Below, piece by piece: positions 50,466 to 64,000 of a stretch of 64,000 nt of DNA; positions within the stretch are counted from its first letter, which is position 1; every line of letters starts with the position of its first letter. The stretch is from Strix aluco. Its lineage: Eukaryota > Chordata > Aves > Strigiformes > Strigidae. The notes below the pieces were generated by a model. It was not told the DNA's origin. It ran no database searches and saw only the letters and a program-made list of their open reading frames with translations. Position numbers and translations under genes: made by a program. The stretch is taken from contig NC_133933.1 in NCBI RefSeq assembly GCF_031877795.1, positions 64,678,984 through 64,742,983 on the forward strand, given 5' to 3'.

Positions 50466-52861
50466 ATTCATCTTTCTGATGCCTCACTATTAGTTTTGAT
50501 TACCTGGCTTGATTCACTTGAGGTCTGTAATGAGCTGTCAGAAACCTTATTTCCTCAAGCTGTTTATATAGGTGAAAAAAACCCCAACACACCTGCCTCC
50601 TGAGAGGATGGGTTTGAGGCAGAACACAACATGGCCTCTCTTCTTCATGCCAGTGAACACAAGTTTGCCTGAGCTGCTCTTGAGGTGATGAGGAAGGGTG
50701 GGAATCCAGGCTCTGTATGGGTAGCCAAAAGCAGCTTACGTGTAGCTCAGGTAACAGTTATGTTTTGGGGGAAATACGCCCCAAACTGTGATACTTCTTC
50801 TCATCCTTGCAAGGGACTGGAGGTTCCTTCTTTCCCTGAGCGCATGGGGGCAATGTGCAGGAAGCAGGTCCTGGTGCCCTTGCTCTGCACTACGCTATGT
50901 CCTTGGCTCACTTGCTAGTGCAGCAATTTTGGGGAAACAGATATGTGTTCATTTTAATAAAGGCTTGTCTCTATTAATCCATGCTGTCAACATTGTCATC
51001 AAGATCCAGACTCTCACTCCGTCTGGGACTCCAAATGTCTGGGACATTTGGAAAAAAAGCAATGCTTTGTTACTCCAGACACATTCATCTATAATTTGTT
51101 TTTACAATGATCCATGCCACCTCTTTTGTTTATTTATAAGCCCTTGTCACAGCTTGATCAACCCACTACCTATTTCTACCTGTCCTCTCTTTATCTGGGT
51201 TTAGTATTGTGCTTTTACCTGTACTGGACTAGAATTCAGAAATTTTCAGCCATGGTCTTTTCAGCTTTTATTTTTTTAGGCTAGTGTTTAGCCATGTGGC
51301 TACCCAGCATGTCCCCCCTGCAGCTCTTACTCCCAAGAGATGATTGCGCTGCTAGCAGAATCCTTAATCTAAGAGTACTGTTCTTTTCAGTGGAAAGAAC
51401 AAGTTCGTGAAGAAAAAGTAAAAATACTAAAAAATAAGATTTTTAAAAGCAGTCTTCAGGTCCACCCCTTCTACCTAAATGCTAACAAACTCCCTACCTC
51501 TGCAAGTCTAAGTTTTGAAACATTTTCTTTTAGTAACCAGTCTGATTTCACTGAACAGGTTCTCTACCCCAAGATAGGATTCCCTTCTAATTCCTGTGTC
51601 CCTTCAGTGCATGCTTTTCTCTTCGTCCCTTCTTGGCATTGTCCTTTAACTATGCCTATGAAAAAATATTTGTGGAAAAACTCACACTACTCTTTGGCCT
51701 CCGCTACTTTCGTTCTCTTCTACCCAGGACCCATGACCAAATTCCTCCTAATCATTGAGAAGGCTTCTAAACTGTACAAATACCTAAAGAAAGACAGAGA
51801 CACCTTTTCAAGTACACCACAAAATTAAATCTTGTAATCTACAGCAGTTACAGGCAGAGTATCAACCTCAACTAATTATATAGTCATGAGCTGTTTCAAA
51901 TGCCTTCTTCCAATCCCCCAGCTAAAGTGGGTGAAAGCCTTCCAAATTAAACTCTTGCAACCTCTAAAAGCAATGTCACATCTCTTCCATTTTGTGCAAG
52001 TAATCTCTCACTGGTGAAGTTCGGTCAGTCACAGCTCGAACTGCACCTCCAAACACACTGACACCGTGGGGTACACAGGTTACATTGTACACTCTTGAAG
52101 AGTAAAGACCATAAATCTCTCTTGTGTAGCCACTGAGAAGCAATTCCTTGTCAGCAGACACAAAAGAGAAGATATGAAGATAACCTTTCCCTATCTGTGT
52201 TGCAGTAGCCTCTGAAGGCTGTAAATCTCTCCAGAGCAGCCATAACAATGATGGCTCTGCATCTTGTGCTTGAAGAACAGTGACATTTTATCATCTGCCT
52301 ACTAGGGATACTGAATCAATGGAGAAGTATTTTACAGTTTTCCAAGGGCACATAGGGCCAGCAATGCATGCTGCTACTACATCTGCTAAAGCTTTTGCAC
52401 TGCCCACTCACACATTATTAGTAATTTTCCCATGTGTTTATAAGGGACTTCTCTTGACACCTCTGCCAGATGTACCTCTGCAACCTACTCCACTATGCTA
52501 CAGAACCTCTGCTCAAATAACCTTAGGTTAACAAAGGCACACTTTGGCTTCATACTTTCATGGGCTTGCAACAATGGCTTGATACTCAGCTCTTTTCTAC
52601 TTTTCCATATTGGAACAGAGAAAAAACTCAAATGACAGCATTTTAGGTGTCGCATGCAGTCAAGCGAAGGTCACCTTGAATCAGGACTGATGTTAGCTAC
52701 TGCTTTGTTCTATGGTCTCCTGAAAGATCCATTTCCTAAGTCACTAAACATAGGATCGACTTTTCCAAAGCTACCTCTGCACCTGGAGCCCACATTCCAC
52801 TTCCACGTGAGGGAGGTACTTATGAGCCTAAGACCTATCCATGTTTGAAAAGGTGACTCTG

Positions 52862-53070
52862 AAATCAGAGAATCAAAGGATTGCTGAAGTGGGAAGGGAC
52901 CTCTGGAGTCCAAACTCGCTGCTCAGACAAGGTTTAACTAGAGCAGGTTGCACAGGGCAGCATCCAGTTGCATTTTGAATATCAGTAAGGAGGGAGACTC
53001 CACAGCCTCGCCTATTGTTCAGTCATCTTTTCAGTGAAAAAGGTTTTTCTTACGTGACCTTAGCTCAATA
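52862..53070 (-). mobile_element. CR1 3' end fragment
   Basis: A minus-strand CR1 copy starting at its 3' tail (AATCAGAGAATC). It continues with 'ggaagggacctctgga', 'agagcaggttgcacagggc', 'gggagactccacagcctc' and 'gtgaaaaaggtttttctta'. It is diverged, with a deletion near 53010. Confidence 0.85.
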
Positions 53071-53531
53071 TACCATCCGAATATTTTTTCCTCTTCTCTC
53101 TGAGGAACCTGAGAAGTTGCTCACACGTTTAGGGTGAACTTCCTGGAAGCAAAGTATGAGCAGGAAGGGTGGGTTCCCTGCCATCCATACAACATTCTTA
53201 AGTTTTTAAGATAAGAATTTACAGCATAGGTTGGTAACACTGAAGAGGGATGTTTATTATTGCATCTATATTCTAGTTCACAGCCAGCAGAAATTACACA
53301 AACATCAGAGAGTCAACCTTAAAGAGAGACTATCTCACAGGAGTCACCTTTTCCTCCCTCTTTGCCAGTTTCCGGTTACCAGTGCTGATGAAGTTTAAAG
53401 GACAGATGATGCCATCTGTCTCTGAGGTTCATGTGCAGGACAAAAACAATGCTGTTATTTTACCCATCCCTTAGTACCTAATGTTCAGTCTAAGATCATA
53501 AAGCATCTATCCTCTGCACTTCACAGGGCTT

Positions 53532-53744
53532 TCAAATGAGAATTATCCACCAGAGGCAGCCTTGCAGCCAGCCACCAAGGTCACTGGGATTTTTCATCAG
53601 CTTGTCCATCACATCTCCATCCTTCTCCTCTAAGGTTATTTTTTCAGCATGCTTACTGATAGCAGGATCAGATGAGGAATCTTCTACACTCCAGCTAGCG
53701 TTTTCTTCACCAACAATGTTAATTTCAGGGACTTGCTGCTCCAT
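53532..53744 (-). other. Unassigned 70-codon open frame
   Basis: A minus-strand ATG frame in a good Kozak context (AAAATGG). It encodes an acidic, charged peptide that begins MEQQVPEINIVGEE and includes KITLEEKDGDVMDKLMKNPS. The composition looks more protein-like than most frames here, which are rich in Cys, Ser and Leu from simple-sequence bias. I do not recognise the sequence. It has no splice partner I could find and ends after a hydrophobic run, WLQGCLWWIILI. It could be a decayed retrocopy, a lineage-specific small protein, or chance. Confidence 0.2.
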
Positions 53745-56700
53745 TTTACAACACTCAGCTACCCATTATTGGCCCCAGTTATGTTTCAAGTTAAAACCAA
53801 ACCAAACCAAATAGGTGGGAAAGAAGTCCTCTGAAGTTTGGAAGCAAAACTCCCAGGTACATACAGGACCATTGCTAAAGAACCAACTGATGTGATCTCT
53901 ACACAGATAGCGTTGTTTGGTTGCAGTTGTATTACCTGTGCTGCCAGTATTCTCTGTACCCTAAAAAATACCTAATTATGAAACAAGCATGGAAAATGAT
54001 GGGCTGACGTGAACATAACCAACATCCAAGCAGCAATTAAGGTAATGCCACAAGATAGGCCATGGCCAGGGAGATACGGGTTTATCTTTGGTAAAACTGA
54101 GAAGTGCATGTGTCAGATCAGCTATCCAGCACAGCAAAAATAAGACAGCCTCCAAAGTATGTACAAAGTGTAATAGATGTACTAGGTTATTGTCTGCAAA
54201 GATCAGAGCCATCTGGGCCAAGGCAGGATTCTTTTCTGTGAAATTTTATATTAAAAGCCAGCTGAAGTCAGCCTTGTCTCTACCACAGAACTACTGTCTA
54301 TTAATATGTATAAAATCACTCAACGTGAAAAAATTAGGACAGACAAAGACTACTACACTTAAAGGACCTTGATGCTTACTGGAACAATAGAGGATATGAA
54401 GTTGAGGATGACACTGCTACATGACACATCAAATTTAGCTCATGTAAACTAACATGATAGTTAAAGGATGTTCAAGTATAGCTTCCAGATGGAAGAAGGA
54501 AAGAAAGTCAGAAAAAACATGCTTAAGATGATTTCTGATGACTTTCTTACTGGAAGGACATAATCAGTCAGTTAAGACTATGGTAAAAAGAGAATGTAGT
54601 GTTTTGCAGGAATTTTATCCCACCAAAGTGATCTAGCTCTACATATATGCACAGAACTAATGATACTGTGACAGAATAATCTAAATACAGAAAGTTACCC
54701 CACATTTCTACCACTTTTATAAAATCTGAAAAACACAACTGATAGATGGGCATAATCGAAGTAAAAACTTGCCAGTTTCTCAGTCCAAACAGCAGTAATT
54801 TCTGACGTCATATGCTCTTTCGCTGTTCACTGTTGCTTTTTTGCTAGGATTATGTTCCATACTGCTTTTCAAGTAGAGATTCCAGCAAATTTCTAACTGC
54901 AATCGATGCATTTATAGTGTGTTTCAGTAAAACCCAAATGCTATATATGAAAACAACTAGCAGTAAGATACTTATGTCTGAGGTACACAACTTCTGAATT
55001 AAAGCACTATATTTGTTAATCAAGATACATGCTTTCATTATGGACAATTATATTTATGTCTGAGTCTTTAAGTGGAATTTATTAGATTGCTCCAGCAATT
55101 GACATACAATAACATGATTGCCAAATACATTATGAATTAAAATATGTATACCAGAAACATTCTCACTTCCACAATATAGAGAATTGACTAAGTAAGCAGG
55201 ACAAAGTGTTTTTTTAAGCACTTCAAGCACTAGAAATGGGTATTAGGTAATAATTTCTATCTTGGAGTATGGGTATTAAATTCTTTCAGATCACAGCTTT
55301 CCACTGATAACTAGAGCCACTAGTGTCAGCCTCCCAAAATGTAATGCAGAGTAAGAGATGTATCTATACAGATAAATAAAATAAAGGAACTATAAAATAC
55401 ACAATAGTAACATTAGCATTTTCTTAAAATTCTTCAGGAGATAAGGCTAAGAAGAGCACTGCTTTTACACTCTTCTTCACATTCCTTTTCTAAACACCCC
55501 CCCATCCCCAAATACAGGACACAGCACAGCAATGAAAATAGCAAGCTATGGTTTCCCTCCCCCTGCCACACAGCCCCGTACTTACCCACCTGGAAGTCCT
55601 GCACCTTGTTAAACTGCACTGGGCCCAGGGAGGCAACGTAAAGTCCTTAACTAGCATCATTGGTATAGGACATTATAAAGGCAATTGCTTGAAAGCACTG
55701 TATAGGCATGTAAGTTGTATTTCTTTTCAGAAGATACCGAACTGGCATATTATGATCTTTCCTTGTAGAATGCTAAATACTGATTTATTTCTCTTTTCCA
55801 GATTCTTAAACGTTTTCAAAAGCCTTTAATGCAGTTTGTTCGAGGAAGAACTTGAAATGTGACCTTTTTATCAATTACCAAGAGAAACTGAGAGTTAGAC
55901 AAAGGTTTTCTTTTTTGTTCTTCTTGGGTTTTGGTTGTTTCTCTGTGTGTTTTTGTTTTCACACACAATAGGAAGGAAATCATGTGTTTCTATAACTGGC
56001 CAGCGTTTCTCTATCACATCAGAAAATATTTTTGAAGCCTGGATAAAAAGAGAGTGACCAAATGTTTAAATACCTCCACCCCCTTGGCAAAATTCCATGC
56101 ATTTTTCTTAAAAAAACCCCGTATTTGCTGTTACTTTTAAAGAGCTGGCAGAGGCTTGGCCACACATCTTCCATTCATATTAACAAAAAAAGATGTGGGC
56201 AAATCTTTTTGTGCAATGCTCTGAAAATCTCAACCTTTGATAAAACAGAATGCCAAACAAAAGTAGTAATAATGTGGTTGATATTAACTTGAATGGTTCA
56301 GTTGTTTAAGCTTTATCTGATTCCATGCTTCCTGAATATGGATAGTTTGGTTTCTGGGATAATAGCAATTTGGATAGTTATTTCATTATTTCATCTCAAC
56401 TGGGTTTTTGAGGAAATGTTACTTGATTGTGGGTATGTTGTTCTTATTTACCAATGAAATACTATATTCAAATACAGCAAAGACTTTTTCCCATTTGTTT
56501 TATATAAAAATAATAACAATTCAGCCGTATCCTTGGAGAATTTATAATTGACAAAATCCTTCCAAGGGTTACTTTATCTTCCTTTTTTTGTTCACGCTTC
56601 CAGTTTGTCAGCAACTGAATCAATAATTAACTTGGACTGTCATGTTTTCTGTAACATCAATAGAACATTTAAAATAACAACCCTGAAAAGCCCTGTTTTC

Positions 56701-59345
56701 TTTAGGTTACAGAACATCTCGAAAAAAGCAGGGGGCTGAAAACCACTACATAATTGATTTTAATGTTTTGAGTTCCAAGAGAAAGTCAGCTGCAGGACAT
56801 CCACGTCTATTTTTCAGAGGTTCGGGTGAACAAAAAGTGAGCACTCTTCACAGGTTTTCTAAACAAGTGTACGACAGTGCTCTTTGCTTTTTCACTGCCT
56901 ATGAAAGTGGCAGATTATTCCTAGCCTTACAATCACCTTTGATCGGGAACAGTGAGGTCCCATCAAAGAATATGCTTTCTTAGGGGCTCAAAAAAGATGA
57001 CAACAGACAAGTATGCAGACAAGTCATCCAAAACGCTAATTCATGTGACTTCTATTAGCAGAGACAAATGTATAATTTATTAATTAAATAAAAGAAAATC
57101 CTCACTCGTATCCCCTCCCCCTCCAAACCTCTGTAGCTATAGTAGCTGTGCCATGCTGTTTCTTAGAGAGTTGGGGTAGTGTATTTCTTGTTATTTTAAT
57201 GAGATGAGAAAAACAGTGACATGACATCAATGGATATAAATGCAGTTGCAACTAAGATCGTCAAAAACCTCTTGCCTTATGAAAACAGTTTTGCTCAATT
57301 TCAGAAGGGTTGAATTATTATGCCTCATTATTCTTGATATATTTTGGTGGGGCGAAAATACACTGAAAACAAGGAACCTGCCAGAAATATTCACTGCAGT
57401 GTACTGCATTTAAGTATGTAGTGAGGTGTGATCTTATTTCTGGAGATACGCTGCACTATTTGCTCTAAAACCAACAACATACCGCTGTCAAAACCACAAT
57501 GTAATATAATTACGAGGCTCTTTTGCAAAGGATCACATGAAGACAACATAAAAGTAAAAGAAGAAAACTATTATTAGGCTTACACTTTTGTCAATATGGG
57601 CTTTTCTGTGCTAAAGACAATTTAATACAAATTTTTTTCCCTCCATGATTTCTCAAAAAAGAGGGGTGAAATACTACTAAACCCATGTTTTCTAGAGTAA
57701 GAAATGAACAGCACACCACAGTAACTCCAAACTGGTTCTAATAGTTTAATAATCCTTTCCCCAGGGGGAAACTAATACTGAGAAAGTACCAAAAAGGAAA
57801 CAACGCTCCAATCCAGCTTGGGTTAAAGATTTTGCTGTTCATTTTGAACATAGGAGATCAGTTTAGGGAAACCACTTTTTTATGAAATAGTTGTTTAATA
57901 AACAGCAAAGAACATTCCCTGATGAAACTGCCTGTGCAAATATACGCTTAAGACTTTAGTATCTGCAATATGTTGTCCTCACTACTGGGGATCTGGCTGC
58001 CCTCTCCACTCCCGTATCGTAAGAAGCAGCTAGGCAGCATAGCGATTTGATGAAGCTCTTTCTCATGACATTCTGGAAAATGATTCAACTAATGGCTTGG
58101 TGGGCAGGTCCAATTTTTTGCCTCATTGTCTGTGTTCTGACTCCAACTCTGTATAATATTTTGGAGAAAGTTCGCCTTTTCTGCACTGTGCCGAGTAAAT
58201 ATTTTGTCAGTTGTTAAGGATGAGCTACAGAGTAAGACCCGGCAACGTATCCAAATTCAGCAGCAAGACTTGGAACTGTGTTAGAACTTTTTCCAGATTG
58301 TGATTTGTAATGTATTTCAGAAGCCAGCAGAAAACCAACCATTTGAACTATTACAGAAAGGCTGAATGAACCCTTTTCAGAGCAGTGAAAATGTTTTTCC
58401 TCAGAGCTGAAAAACAACAACAAAAAATTAACGCCAGGAGAAAGGGCTGGCTGACGAAGGGGGAAGTTTACTTCCTGACCGCTCCATGGTGTGGCACGTT
58501 CCCCAGTGAAGAGCAGTATCTGTGCTACACCAGAGAGAAAAGCCTCACTGGGATGAGGCAAAAGGACTAGTTCTAATGCAAGGTTGTGACACCAAACCAC
58601 ATGACCCACTGGTTAAGGGTGAGCAAGGAAAATGCAAATAGAGGCTACCCTCCATCCTGTCTCCACAGTCGAGCTATAGAGAAGGAGGCATAACCGAAGA
58701 CTAAACAAAGACTCGTTTCAGGAACATAATTATTTGATGTCTGTTGCAGCCAGGCAATTACTAGAAGTGATGATCACTAAAACTGAATTCCACTACTTAA
58801 GCTAGAAAAACATTCAGCTTATAAATTACTAAATAAAGAGAATGAAAAGTGAACACAACTATGCGGCTCAGCATACATCTATAACAATGTGGTGGTAACC
58901 ATTTGTTTATACTTCTAATGTTATGTCTAACATAAAATCTCTACAGTAATCATCCGTGGAAAAAAGAAACAGACAGACCCATATACATGGTGCTGTTGTT
59001 TGGACCAGTGAAGAAATAAAATAAAAAAACACCTTCCTTTCAAAAAAAAGAGTCCTTCTTCATATAATTTTGCTAGAAGTTTTATTAAAATAATCCATAT
59101 CTTGAGGTTAGTATGCCAGAGAGATTCTGTCTCCCCTTTTACTGTTATGATTGGGGCCAGAAAAATAATTTTTACAATGTGCATAGCAAGGTACAAAAAT
59201 CCTAAATTGCTGAAAAGAATGCAAAGGATGAAAAGGGCCACAAGGAAAACAGAGACAGAGCAAGACAGAAAACGAAAAAAATGATGTTGCTGTCTTCAGT
59301 GGAAAGTATACCTGGGGAAATTTCTGTCACTACCCCAGCAGTTTC

Positions 59346-59456
59346 ATCTCCTTCCATCCATTCTTCCTTCCTTCCCTTCTCTCCATCCCCTTCCCTCCTT
59401 TTTCTCTTTCCCTCCCCTCCTTCCTCTACTCCATTTTTTGATTTTTTTCTTTTTTT
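59346..59456. repeat. Polypyrimidine tract
   Basis: About 110 bases almost entirely C and T on the plus strand (TTCC/CTCC repeats) ending in T-rich runs. The long minus-strand frame crossing it is rich in Lys, Glu and Gly because of this composition. Confidence 0.85.
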
Positions 59457-61887
59457 TGAGGTACAGACTTTACATGGGACATATCTGTAGGCTTTTTCTA
59501 GCAGAGGAGAGAGTACCACTTTCTCAACCAGGAAATTTTTTTGGACAGTGTTTACAATCAAGCCTGTCTAATGGTTCTAGACCCTGACTGACCTCTGCTA
59601 CTTCTGGCATGCTCAAAGCAAAGAAAGTCAGTCCTTGAGGGAAGGCCATACCAAAAAGCTACTAGAAGGCCAGAAAGATTAAGTTTTTGTTGCAGCTACA
59701 CTTTGCTATTGGCAGTAGCATCCAAAATGTCTCACTGAATCATCAGGCAATAAATTGAGGCATAAATTGATAAAATCTACACATTTCAATTTGTAAGAAG
59801 AGTAATTCTTGACAAAGTTTACAAATTGCACTGTGAAAAACATTTCCAGTTTTGTTTCTTCAGTGTATTCATAAGCTTACCATCTTGCTCTCCCTTAAGC
59901 TTCAGGGACATCATGTCAGACAAACATAAGCACAGGCTGCTTCTTCTCCAGACCAACATGTTATATGTACCATCCTTCCATCCCATCTGATTTCAGGACC
60001 TTCCTGCCCCACTCTTAGGCCAATGACTCCTCCATACCACCACTCTCCTCCTCCCCATCCGCTGCGTTGGACACATGCCCTCCACTTAGCTCTTCCCTGC
60101 CATACCCCAAGCTCTGGCTGCCCCTTCTCTGCCATTTCCATAGTTTCTTTTCTTTTCCTCTGGAGAACTGCTCACGGATCGGTCTTTTCTGATTTATCAG
60201 AAGCGAAGCAGAAGTGACAAACCAGCTGAAGAAGCCAAAGGCAAGGTGTGGGGTTGTGTCCTGCCTGTCTGCTGCATCTCGTGTATCAGTACCCGCCTGT
60301 GACTGGGGGTCTCCAGCATGGCCGAAGTGCAACCAGCCGAGCAGAAAACTTCAGAGCCACTGGTCAGGCATGGAGATGCATGATGTACAGGTCTGGAAGT
60401 ACTGGTCAAAAAAACTGTTGGAAGAATGTAAAATTTTGAGGGCAAGTGTAGAGAAGAACAGTTGGGTGCCTCATGACACATGCTGGTTTCAGGTTTTAGA
60501 ATGGCTTTTTAGTCACCTTTCAAAAGCAGTCAAAACTAGAGATAAAAAGAAAAAAAGTAAGATTCTGAACAGACATTCCCTTGTTTTCCTCCCATCCTTT
60601 TCTGGCTCAGTTTTGCAGCTTTGCTGCAGATCAACCAGAGGCCAGAAAGTCAGTACAGATTGGAAGATCCACCCAAGCCTCATGGTGCTTCAGCTCGGGA
60701 CACTTGCTGAATCCCACTGGATTCCTGGATAGAACAACGCAAAAAAGAGGAAGGGACACGTTTTGGAAAATGTCAACCAATCAATTCTTGCATGTTGAAG
60801 AAAAGGCATGAGGTTGCACAAGGATCTCTGGCTGCTCTTTTAAGGACTGCTGAAGCATGTGTGAAAAGAAGCTCTTTTAAGATGATGATTTCCTCATATA
60901 AGCAAATACCACAACAGAGACGGGGCAAGGCATTAAACCTGTGGTCTCCTTTCAAGGTCTGGCCCCATTTTCAACCCACATTTGTACCTACTGTCAACCT
61001 AACTTTGTCCACTTAGGGAGGTCCACTCCGTCCCACGGGGTCATTTACCTTCTCTCACCTGGTGGAATTCAGGACCACCACACAACAGGACATGTTATTT
61101 TGCATACGTGATTGACCATATCCAGGCGGCCTTTATCATCTATTATTTTTAGTCAGTGTTCAGACAAACGACAATGTCGGTTCCTGAATGTAAAGAGAGT
61201 CTGCCTGAGGACAAAACGGGTAAGGATCTAATTTCCACCGACTTCAGTATCAGAAACTCTTTCATACCCTGTAACTTCCTCAGTGGCCTCATGCTTACCC
61301 ATGTAATATTGTGCCTATCCAGCTGTTTGAACCACTGTTCAAATTTTGTACTCACCAGAAAACTCTACTGGTGCCACAACTGATAACAAGAGATGTGACA
61401 ATTTTGCAACTACTTCTTAAATTTCAATGATTTGTTAGTCTTGAGGAACCATATTAGCTTATGTATCATCAGAGACGAAGTGACATAACAAAAAAATCTG
61501 CCATTGGCCCTTTCTGGTACACAGACAATATTTCAGTGAGATTAGGTGCAAATCTCAGCATTTTAACAGCCAAAGTCCTATCCTTTTGTGTCAAAATTGT
61601 AATATCAAGAAGAAACATCACTGAGCTCCTAAGCCATTTATGCATGTGTTTCTAATTATTTTCTTTCAGTCTGTTATCCAAAATTAGAAATGACATTAGT
61701 ATAAGAACACAAGTTTTCTCTGTCATGGTTTATCTTTTCATCTTTCTGCTGGATCAAGGAATGAAGTCATAAGAATTTACTTATATATGTAAAAAAATAT
61801 AGCCCGCTCACATGTATTTCTTCAGATAAAGCCAGTGACTATCCTTAAAAACTAAGTACAGTCCAAATAAAAAATCATTATTTCACC

Positions 61888-61899
61888 AAAAAAAAAAAA
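61888..61899. repeat. A12 run
   Basis: Twelve adenines in AT-rich intron DNA. Confidence 0.85.
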
Positions 61900-64000
61900 G
61901 GTATTGCTTTCCTCAGTAGTCTGTCTCCATCAGGTGTTCCATCTATAAACCTTGACTGAGGTTAAGTGAATGAAGGGATTGAGTCAGTGACTAAGTGAGG
62001 AGACAGCAGGCAACAGAATCAGGAAATCAGGTGTAAACCAACACAGGATTAACTTTACAAACCCAGTCCTCTGATCTACTCTGTTTGGCACCTGGCCTAG
62101 AGTGTGTGTATGCTCACTACCTATGTCCAGTTTCAGCTGTGTATGTGCACTGCCTATCCCTTCAGTTCTGTCACATTTCTAAAAACATATCACAGACATC
62201 AATTTTTTCAGCACGTATATGATCAAGTCACTTGCTTAGAAGAAATACACCATTTTGGGGTATCTGTCAATTCAGACTCCAGTACTTACTTTTTTAAGCC
62301 CAGTGACTGAAAGCAAGTTTCTGCAATTTTGTTTACTGCTGCGAAGAAATTCACACTGCATCTTGACAGCACATAAGATGACATATGATGAGAAAAAAGC
62401 TTAATAAGGCAGGCAAATATCAAAGAGCAATTCAATACAACCTGAGAAAAACATTTTAAAATTTTGCTTAGAAAAGTTTAATTGTATGTATTTTTAAATC
62501 TGTGAATGTGCTTCTTAAAAAGCAAACCATCAGATAATTCCTCACTGCACTGAAAGGAATGGCCTAACTTGTATTGATGTCAAAGGGGTAAGATTTCATT
62601 GCATATATCAAAAAAAGAAGATAAACCAAATGACAAAATTAAATAGTAATATGTTTTGCAGGGTTGGCAGAGTATGTTCACAGCATGGGAAGGATAAAAA
62701 CACAATATTAATTAAATATCTTTCAGAGACAAGAACCAAATTTGTGCACATTTTGTAAGCTTTTCCCTGTTATGTCCATTATCTAGCATTTTGAATGATG
62801 TGTATTTGGTCCCTCTAAGGAGAAGAACTTGAACTTTATTTCAAGAACAATCCAAGAGAACTAATGAAGCTTTCTTGACTTCAACAAAAGGAAGACAATA
62901 TAGAAGACATCTTTACTTCTATTTTTGTGCTTTTATGCTATGTGAAAAAGAATTAAGTAGTAAAAAGGTATGCTAGAAGCAACTGGAGAAAAGATTCCTC
63001 TAGCACAAGCTCCATGAGGACAGCTGTATGGCTATCCTTAAGCACAATGTATACCAAAGTAGAAGTATATCTTACAGCATGACTGGAATTTCACACTACA
63101 CTGAGCCCAGTAGGTAGCCTGTGTAAATCACTAATTTAGGGAACACAAATCACTGCACAAGTCTTTTCAGCATATGGTGCAGAAAAGATGCAGGAGGGCC
63201 TCAGGAGAGCCTAACACCTCCATTACTTCTCTGTTCTCTGAGACATGAGTTGAACATTTCAGAAGCTCAGTGTAGAAACTTGCCCACAGCTCCCACACCT
63301 GTGAACTATGTATTTCTTCTATAGTTTTCATATTGCCATCCCATCTTCCACCCAAAGACCTAGTCAGGTCTCCTTCTCCTAGTAATCTGGAAGGACTGGA
63401 GTGTTGCGATACAAGCTCTAGCTACACCCTTCACTTTCATTTGCTATTGATTTTGTTGTAAGATTGTATTTGGGAGGGATGAGAAACCAAAATTAAGTTA
63501 ACAGTGGGGTGGATTTTTTAAAAAAAATTATTTCTGTGGCTATTCTCTGCCCTTAAATCTTGAGAACTTTAATGAACTACAAGTCTATAGAGGCAAATTT
63601 GACAAATTTTTAACAATTTTTTTCCTTTCAGAGTATAATTTATTATTGTTTTCAAAATTATCTTTCATAAACTACTGCTACAAGTCCATGCTGATCTGAA
63701 TATCATCTCACTGGTCGATCTAATCTCACTGAGAGAAAGGGAGGCTTATAAAAAATGTTTAAAGACTAAACAGTACAACTAGTGCCAAGTTTCACTTGAC
63801 ACACACTATATGGAAGCTGAGGCCCAAATAGCCAATGTTCTTGTCTGCAAAAGGCTCATGTTCTCAAGTTCAAACACATTTTATATTTGCCAGTCATATT
63901 TCCAGTAATCACCAAGTTCTACTTGAAGACATTTAGTAACTTGTATGACACCATATACTATATTTAATTTTCTCTTTAAAATGCATTAAGAAACATTTTG

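Larger units (their letters stand above)
21700..64000 (-). other. AIG1: Large AIG1 intron (5' part outside the window)
   Basis: Everything to the right of the exon at 21584-21699 reads as one intron, at least 42 kb long. I looked on the minus strand for the next upstream exon, which in human ends ...PGWLNHGM and contains YDREMIYPK. No reverse-complement match with a GT donor was found. The intron holds CR1 copies at about 33196, 39091 and 52862, MIR/L2/5S-like relics, simple repeats, and stretches resembling conserved non-coding DNA (about 31310-31450, 37190-37480 and 42000-42480). Open frames of up to 172 codons show no domain I recognise. Confidence 0.7.

Noticed and set aside
51976..52248. 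90-codon minus-strand frame with protein-like composition
   Set aside because: I saw no match to a known family, no splice partner and no retrocopy hallmarks. It would need a database search before being listed.
59202..59561. 119-codon minus-strand frame rich in Lys, Glu and Gly
   Set aside because: The composition is dictated by the polypyrimidine tract on the other strand.

Overview
The window is vertebrate nuclear DNA, almost certainly from a bird. Two observations support this. First, it holds spliced exons with canonical GT/AG borders whose protein matches vertebrate AIG1 (androgen-induced gene 1). Second, it contains several CR1 non-LTR retrotransposon copies in both orientations. One has a long open reverse-transcriptase frame and the CR1-type 3' end (repeats of ATTCTGTG). 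The rest is AT-rich, non-coding sequence with microsatellites and old, decayed SINE/LINE remnants. There are no bacterial operons, CRISPR arrays or RNA operons. Species cannot be fixed from the sequence alone.

Layout: AIG1 lies on the minus strand. Only its last three coding exons are present: 21584-21699, 10506-10669 and 7313-7350 (stop codon at 7313-7315). A probable 3' UTR runs to about 6670, with an AATAAA signal at 6690-6695 on the minus strand. Together the exons encode about 105 C-terminal residues. The codon corresponding to the catalytic histidine of the human enzyme is the first codon of the 21584-21699 exon. The earlier exons, which carry the N-terminus and the catalytic threonine, were not found. 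They should lie beyond position 64000, so the intron upstream of 21699 is longer than 42 kb and fills the right two-thirds of the window. Positions 1 to about 6670 are downstream intergenic DNA with no gene I can support.

Mobile DNA: a 1.2-kb 5'-truncated CR1 with a 365-codon open frame sits in AIG1 intron 10670-21583, antisense to the gene. Other CR1 3' ends are at about 19819, 33196, 39091 (with an internal 33-bp tandem duplication) and 52862. Older CR1/L3-like fragments lie near 14350 and 15010. MIR-like, L2-like and 5S-rRNA-like remnants lie near 21993, 22231, 24338, 28017 and 50352.

No new gene system was seen. The items most worth a second look are perfect inverted repeats (12654-12691, 38731-38767, 14449-14470), a 23-base cytosine run at 25138-25160, several stretches that read like conserved non-coding elements, and one unassigned 70-codon frame at 53532-53744.
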